Origin: Reticulitermes lucifugus
Lineage: Eukaryota; Arthropoda; Insecta; Blattodea; Rhinotermitidae
Direction of reading: 5' to 3'
Length of the DNA stretch: 64,000 nt
Assembly (NCBI GenBank): GCA_026260175.1
Contig: JAKCWW010000021.1
Span: forward strand, 71,619-135,618
Shown: positions 58,736-64,000 of the stretch, in pieces
Layout: each line of letters begins with the position of its first letter
How positions within the stretch are numbered: position 1 is the stretch's first letter
Notes under the pieces: model-generated
Databases searched by the model: none
Told to the model about the DNA's origin: nothing
Seen by the model: only the letters and a program-made list of their open reading frames with translations
Program-made: the position numbers and the translations under genes

Positions 58736-58975
58736 AGACTTTCTATAAAGCGGACAGCTAATGCTGTATGCTAAGACATCGCCGGTAGCCTGTTACTCAG
58801 TAAGGCTAATTGTCAGTGAATTGATTGTGTCACAATCACAAACATCTAACAATCGATACTATGCATGTTGAGTTTAACAAAATTGTAATTTTATTCAGTG
58901 CTAAACCTACTATGAAAATAAGTCCACTTATTCTAACACTTCGCGGACCCGTGAAGAAGTTGCGCGGACATGCAG
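58728..58975. mobile_element. Possible hAT-like MITE remnant
   Basis: CAGGGTTTCTCAGACTTTC and AAAGCGGACAGC resemble one end of a hAT-type element. CTTCGCGGACCCGTGAAG and TTGCGCGGACATG lie near the other side, but no clean terminal inverted repeat closes it. Confidence 0.3.
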
Positions 58976-58989
58976 CGATTTAGGGCCCA

Positions 58990-61900
58990 AAGTTGACACT
59001 CTTTTAAAGGTTATTCCATCAATATGAAAAAAATGCACATTTTTGTTGAAAGGCGACACTACTCTTTGTTAACTTTCACTGTAACTACCTAAACTTTGTA
59101 GGACCGATATTCATTTTGATACTAATCATAACTTCACACGATGTTAAATTTAAACTTTATTCATTTTCTGAGAACAAATTTCTCTTCTGAATAACGTCTG
59201 TGTCTAACTTGAAAGTAGGCCTGTTGATGTGCAATACATCATCAGAGTAAGCAAGCAGTCCAACACGACTTGGTTTATTGCGGAAAAATATCTCTTTTTT
59301 TTTATATAAGAGAAGTTACATATTTCGATCCTTAGTGGGACATCGTAAGGCTACACACATAAACAAATAAAAGAAGGATTTTACGTGATTTTACAATTTT
59401 CTTTTTTCGATGTGATATCTCATACCTGATTTTGTTTCTCCATTGTAACAAATTGTGTTTGACTGCCTGATTTAATTGAGAATGTCTTACCGTGAACATA
59501 ACGCAATATCACACATTACGACTAAAAATGTATATCTTGTGTCCTCTCTTAGTTAATTCAATTTGTGGAGTATCATCAATGGAAGTCAGGTCTACGTTAC
59601 TACGAATAGGGCAAACATAGGGTCTACAAAGAAAAGGAGAGCTTTTGATACATAAAACTCAGCACGGAAAGGGTTAGTAGTTGTTCTTTGGGCATTTATT
59701 ATCCAGTTAAAAGAAGTCATGCTTTCGCGTCAATAAAACGGCTGCATCGAACAAATCCCAGCAGAGAGAGCTGGATTCGTACGAATGCCCTTCAATTAGA
59801 ACGCGGAATTAAAATTTAGAAGTTGTGAAATTGTTTGTTTGTCTCCGTGATTTTCACCCCTTTTAGACTGCAACAGTCTCTGAAAAGTTGAAATGAAGAG
59901 TTAGTTTTAACAGTCGAACAAACAATGGCATTATCTAATTTGTAACACCCTCGTCCTCCATTAATCCTTTGCGAAGGAAGTCATAAAGGAAATGCGCAAT
60001 AACACATCTCACCCAGCAAAGAACCACCCACTGTAATGATAATTAAATCCTTTCCCATCTTGTGTTTTAAAACTTTTAGTTTATTCCTCATAAGCAAAGT
60101 AAAAATTCAAGAGCTCAGAACAGTCCAGGAATTTAAGGTTCGTTTCTTCTCTCCTACTCTTAGTTACGTGGAGAGATTAGTTATAGACTTTTATTTCATT
60201 CCAACTTACGAGGAAAAATGAAGCATTCTGCACTCTAAAGGAAGTTACATTTCTTGTCGCATTAATTTGTTAGTTTACACCAGGGCCGTACCAACAATCC
60301 CTTTACTGCCCAGTCGTTAATGCGTGAACCTGAACCATATGCTGTAACATTAAGAAACTCCGCATATTGCCAGTCAGTGTATTTATGTGATTCACGTGTT
60401 GCTCGCAATAAACAGCGATTACTTTCCTAACCAGCGTTAGCCGATCTGTCTTTCTAATGGAAACGGAATCTGTTTTCTGTGAGATATAAACTGAAGTTTT
60501 ATATGTAGTTTACATGAATGAGAATCCTTAAAAGCTTAATGGATTAATTCTTTAATAAACCTCTTTATCTACGAATATATCAGTACCCAGAGCTTTAGTT
60601 CTTTGCATTAAATTTTAAAATTCAGATGCCGAAAATATCAATATGTTCTTACATTTATCTTTGTGTTTCGGGCTTCAGCGGCGACGTTAGCTGAACCTGC
60701 TCCAAAACTTCCGCGAATATTGCAGTCGCCATCTTCAGGAGTGAATCCGTTCAAACCTTTCAGCGCACACGGTAGTCTTCATCTTGAAATTGGAGAATGT
60801 AATTTATGGCAAAACGGTGGAAGAGGTTCAAAGAGTGACGCGGCTGAAGTTACACACCAGACACAGACCACAAAACTCCAAGTGTGAGAATTTGTTGCTT
60901 GCATATTTTATTATTGCCATTTTGTTACAAATCTAAATTACATCGGTAGGAGGTGGCGATGGGAACTGCTTACGTCGGTCACTGCCTTTGCTTGCACATT
61001 TAAAAGCAACCAGAGAATGCTACCCAGTTTTGGAATTTTCAAATTTGACTCAGATCTATATTTGTTTGTAATTACGAGCAGAAATATCAGATGTTAACAC
61101 ACATACACGCACGCATAAAATAAGAAATGGCATCCAAACACACAGGCACGCCAATGTCGCGCAGAAGGCAATAATCTGAAATTCACACAATTTCATGAAC
61201 GCCCTATATTTTACGAGATACACGGCAAAGCTAAGAAGCGGCAGTAAAATATAATTGATATCCTGGAGACGTCCCTGCAGGAATTAATTACCGAAAGGAA
61301 GAACAAGTTATTTGCCTTTCTCCAGACTTCACGAGCGGCAACTGAGAAAATTAAGACCTTCTTCGGACTAGGGGTTACTTTATCATCTCTACCGCCCTCA
61401 CTCCGACCTACCTTGAAACGCCCAAACTCTCAGCATCTCAACAACTCACAAAACAGCTGTGGATCTCGAAGCATCATGTCTATCCCGCGTACAAACCGTC
61501 TTCAATCCCTGAACTTCCATGATTGTTTCACATGGCCTGGATAGGCGAGAATCTTGTCATATCTACCTGCTGTGTCTGTCTTGCACACGTCATCACTGAA
61601 ATAATTTTCAACCGCATACTTCATTTGATCCTTTCTACGGTTCTTATTTAATGCAGCGAAATTTACTAGCCTTCAATGTGTAGGAGACAGTCCCACTGCA
61701 AAGACCGTACTTAAACTAGACAACAAAGGAAAAGGGAAAATATATAAAAAACCTGAAATTCTATCGCGATTCTGTCCTCAACATAAAGTCTAGGATACCA
61801 AACTAGTTGGCAGTCAGAGCCAATAATAATAATCGTCAATAAGTTGTAAGTTGGCATTACAGCCTCGAACTATTTGGAAGAATGTTACTTTGTTCGGTCG

Positions 61901-62680
61901 GTATTACAGCGTTAGTCATGCATAAGAAAGCTACATAGCATGCATATTCAGTGAAATCGTGATTTAGAGTGTCTTAATGTATAACAGTGAATCAGTGGAA
62001 GGGATACCTGATGTAGAAACTGTAGCTAGGGTTGAGATTTTGTTTTGCTTCGAAGTCTTCATATACCGCCCGATTTCCTACTTATTAAGAAACAATTTAT
62101 CCTAGTGTAATACGTTTCTGCCCAGTTGTTGCATTTTTATGTCTCTCATAATAAGGTACGCTGGAAGATTATGAAATATGGGCCAACATGAGCAAAAACA
62201 ATGTAGAAATAATACGTGTTAGTAAAGTTTTTAAAATTTCTCTCAGTGCATACCTTTCATTTTGAGGGCCAAATCACTCAGCCACTGACTGCTATAGTTG
62301 GTCATGCTGTGTGAAAGAAATGGGTCTCTATTTTGTAGTGCAAACCGAGTCTAGGCATTTCTTGTGAATTCCGTGTTTGTTTCCTTTGAAATTTCAATAT
62401 GCTTTATGCTAGTATACAGATATTCAGAACTAAATGCGCGTGTGTGTTTCTGTAAAGAGCTGGGTTTATTAAACCTTTTACGACAAAGCCTGACGTAAAC
62501 ATTACAGAATTTAACAGGCCTTACCCAATATATTAGGACGAGAACACTCTAAAGGTAGAAATATTTATATAATACTTGTAACGGCATATTGTAAAATTAC
62601 ATTAGATGGAACATGTTCAGACCCACCCAATGAAATGTCAGAAATCAATAAAGCATTGTTTCCATTGAAACAAGCGATTA
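58990..62680. other. Region with no recognisable gene
   Basis: AT-rich background. The block 60,655-60,990 has more GC and a 74-codon plus-strand frame (60,663-60,887) rich in Pro/Ala/Ser, but no motif and no obvious splice context. It contains CGCCATCTTCAGGAG, weakly like the reverse of the hammerhead core. No SINE or LINE was recognised. Confidence 0.35.
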
Positions 62681-62699
62681 TTAATTATATTAAAAATAT

Positions 62700-62760
62700 A
62701 TAGCCGACGACATGTTTCGACTTCTAAGTCATATTCATCCTCATATCATATGTACTGAGG
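62700..62760 (-). ncRNA. Degraded hammerhead-like motif
   Basis: On the minus strand a clean stem II GACTT/AAGTC leads into GAAAC (62,718-62,714), AT and GTC, with GTCGGC after it. The 5' core is GATGAATA instead of CTGANGA. The order and the 3' half fit a Penelope-like end; the core is broken. Confidence 0.35.
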
Positions 62761-63879
62761 TATTAAACATGAACATGCCACTTAATTAGAAGGATTAAGG
62801 ACTGAATTCTTTAAGATTTTTTTAAGTGGTTAAAGTTTCGTATTTTTCCCTTCGTTTACGTATTACATGCCGTAACTTTGTCCGTAAATAAAGATAAAAT
62901 ATTACCTCAAATCTTTTAAGAATTAAATTGCTGTGTTGTGTTTCTTGTACACGAAACTTAGATCAGCATCTTAGTGGGTCAGCAAATAGGATTACAATTT
63001 TTAGGAGTTACAGAATGAGACATTCATAATAAAATTCAGTTATCTTCTACGGCACACACTTCTTCGTGATGTTTACAGATAATGTTGATAATAGCCTCTT
63101 TAGTCTATTAGTTATTCTTGCTTACAGTTGGGGTATATACTTTCTTATTGTGTAATGTTCCGGTGAATGGTTTACTGACCCATTTCGTCTTTGGTTGTAG
63201 AATTATTAAAGGTTTAAGTTGCAATTATGTTATGTGATGTGGTGGAGCGCGACGAACTTTCTATAAAACATATTTTATGTTATGTTAGAAGAATTTATTG
63301 ACGACGTGCTGTCGTGGTTAGCTGCAGAATTAGCAGAGTCTGCAACTAACTGCAACGCAATTCTGAATATAGTAAATAAAAGGTTGTGTCAACGGTAACA
63401 TTGCGTCGTTTATCATATCACACAGACAATGGGATGCCCCCTGAAAGAATATCCGAGATCTTAAGATTCTGGGAAGGAAGCATTAGAAGGGGCGGTGAGA
63501 CAGACTGTCGCAACATCCACATTACACATTTATTTCATTTGCTTTAAACATAGCATGAATAAAAGTAAACATAAATCTGACTCTCAGGGAAAGCGTGTGA
63601 TGTAGACGGATGGATATAATCTGGAGAGAAGAGGCAGGCACCACTTTCCTCTGTAAATTTGGTAGCTGCTGACAGACTATAGACTGTCGTAACTAGGAAG
63701 ACCAAAATACAAGTTTTTAATCACAGTGAAAACCCGTACACGTTGTAGAGAAAACCACAGACTCTAATTCCACACGTGTGTTCAAAAGTGCAACCCTCCG
63801 AAGCCAGAGATAAATCTCACAGCAGCCCCATAATAAGACGTTCGGAAAGCGATCTCGCTGAGGCAATTTTAAAGCTTGC

Positions 63880-63998
63880 TGCCTTCTGGAATGTGACGCC
63901 GTATAATTTTGTACATAGGTACCAACGTTTTAGAGGAACGACTGCCTGCATCTTCAAAGCACAAGACGTGCTCTTCCACCAAACTACACACACATAAC
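63880..63998 (+). repeat. Repeat D fragment
   Basis: It translates as AAFWNVTPYNFVHRYQRFRG, then TTACIFKAQD, the FWNVTPCSLV-RYQRFRGTCCLHLQ phrase of repeat D. The other end lies beyond the window. Bases 62,770-63,870 hold nothing else recognisable. Confidence 0.55.
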
Positions 63999-64000
63999 TC

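Overview
This window looks like AT-rich, repeat-dense, gene-poor DNA from a large arthropod genome. The abundant tRNA-derived SINEs and the LINE 3' ends resemble those of polyneopteran insects such as cockroaches or termites. That placement is an inference from repeat style and from an insect-like homeobox protein, not proof. I see no bacterial-type operons, no rRNA genes, no convincing functional tRNA gene and no CRISPR array.

Only one protein-coding gene can be supported: the first two coding exons of a Phox2-type paired-like homeobox gene (the Drosophila counterpart is usually called PHDP), on the minus strand. Exon 1 (26734-27103) encodes the N-terminus, starting MDYSYLNQ. Exon 2 (10177-10373) encodes most of the homeodomain and ends exactly after homeodomain residue 46, the usual intron position in paired-like genes. 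Both splice junctions are GT-AG and in matching phase 1, across a 16.4 kb intron. The exon with the rest of recognition helix 3 and the C-terminus was not found in the remaining 10.2 kb, so the gene must run off the low-coordinate edge. A CpG-rich patch with CCAAT boxes and a perfect CRE (28690-29480) lies upstream and is a candidate promoter.

The rest is mobile-element debris and simple sequence. Family A is a tRNA-derived SINE with about 16 copies and a TTTACC-type tail. Family B is a second SINE with two copies carrying 12-bp target-site duplications. Family L is a tRNA-Leu-like SINE with one complete copy (13-bp duplication) and one tail at base 1. Family C is a third SINE-like repeat. 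Nine LINE 3'-end fragments all lie on the plus strand. Several hAT-like MITEs, a dispersed repeat D and an ~0.8 kb tetranucleotide array with a 75-N gap complete the inventory.

The most unusual structures are three small insertions (655-801, 2688-2844, 13400-13922). Each is flanked by a 10-14 bp direct repeat, contains an inverted duplication touching one flank and has a short single-copy piece at the other. One carries two inverted type I hammerhead-ribozyme-like motifs, and one is fused at the ribozyme stem II. Further hammerhead-like motifs at about 9.3, 50.4, 53.0, 55.3 and 62.7 kb suggest Penelope-like retroelement ends throughout the window.
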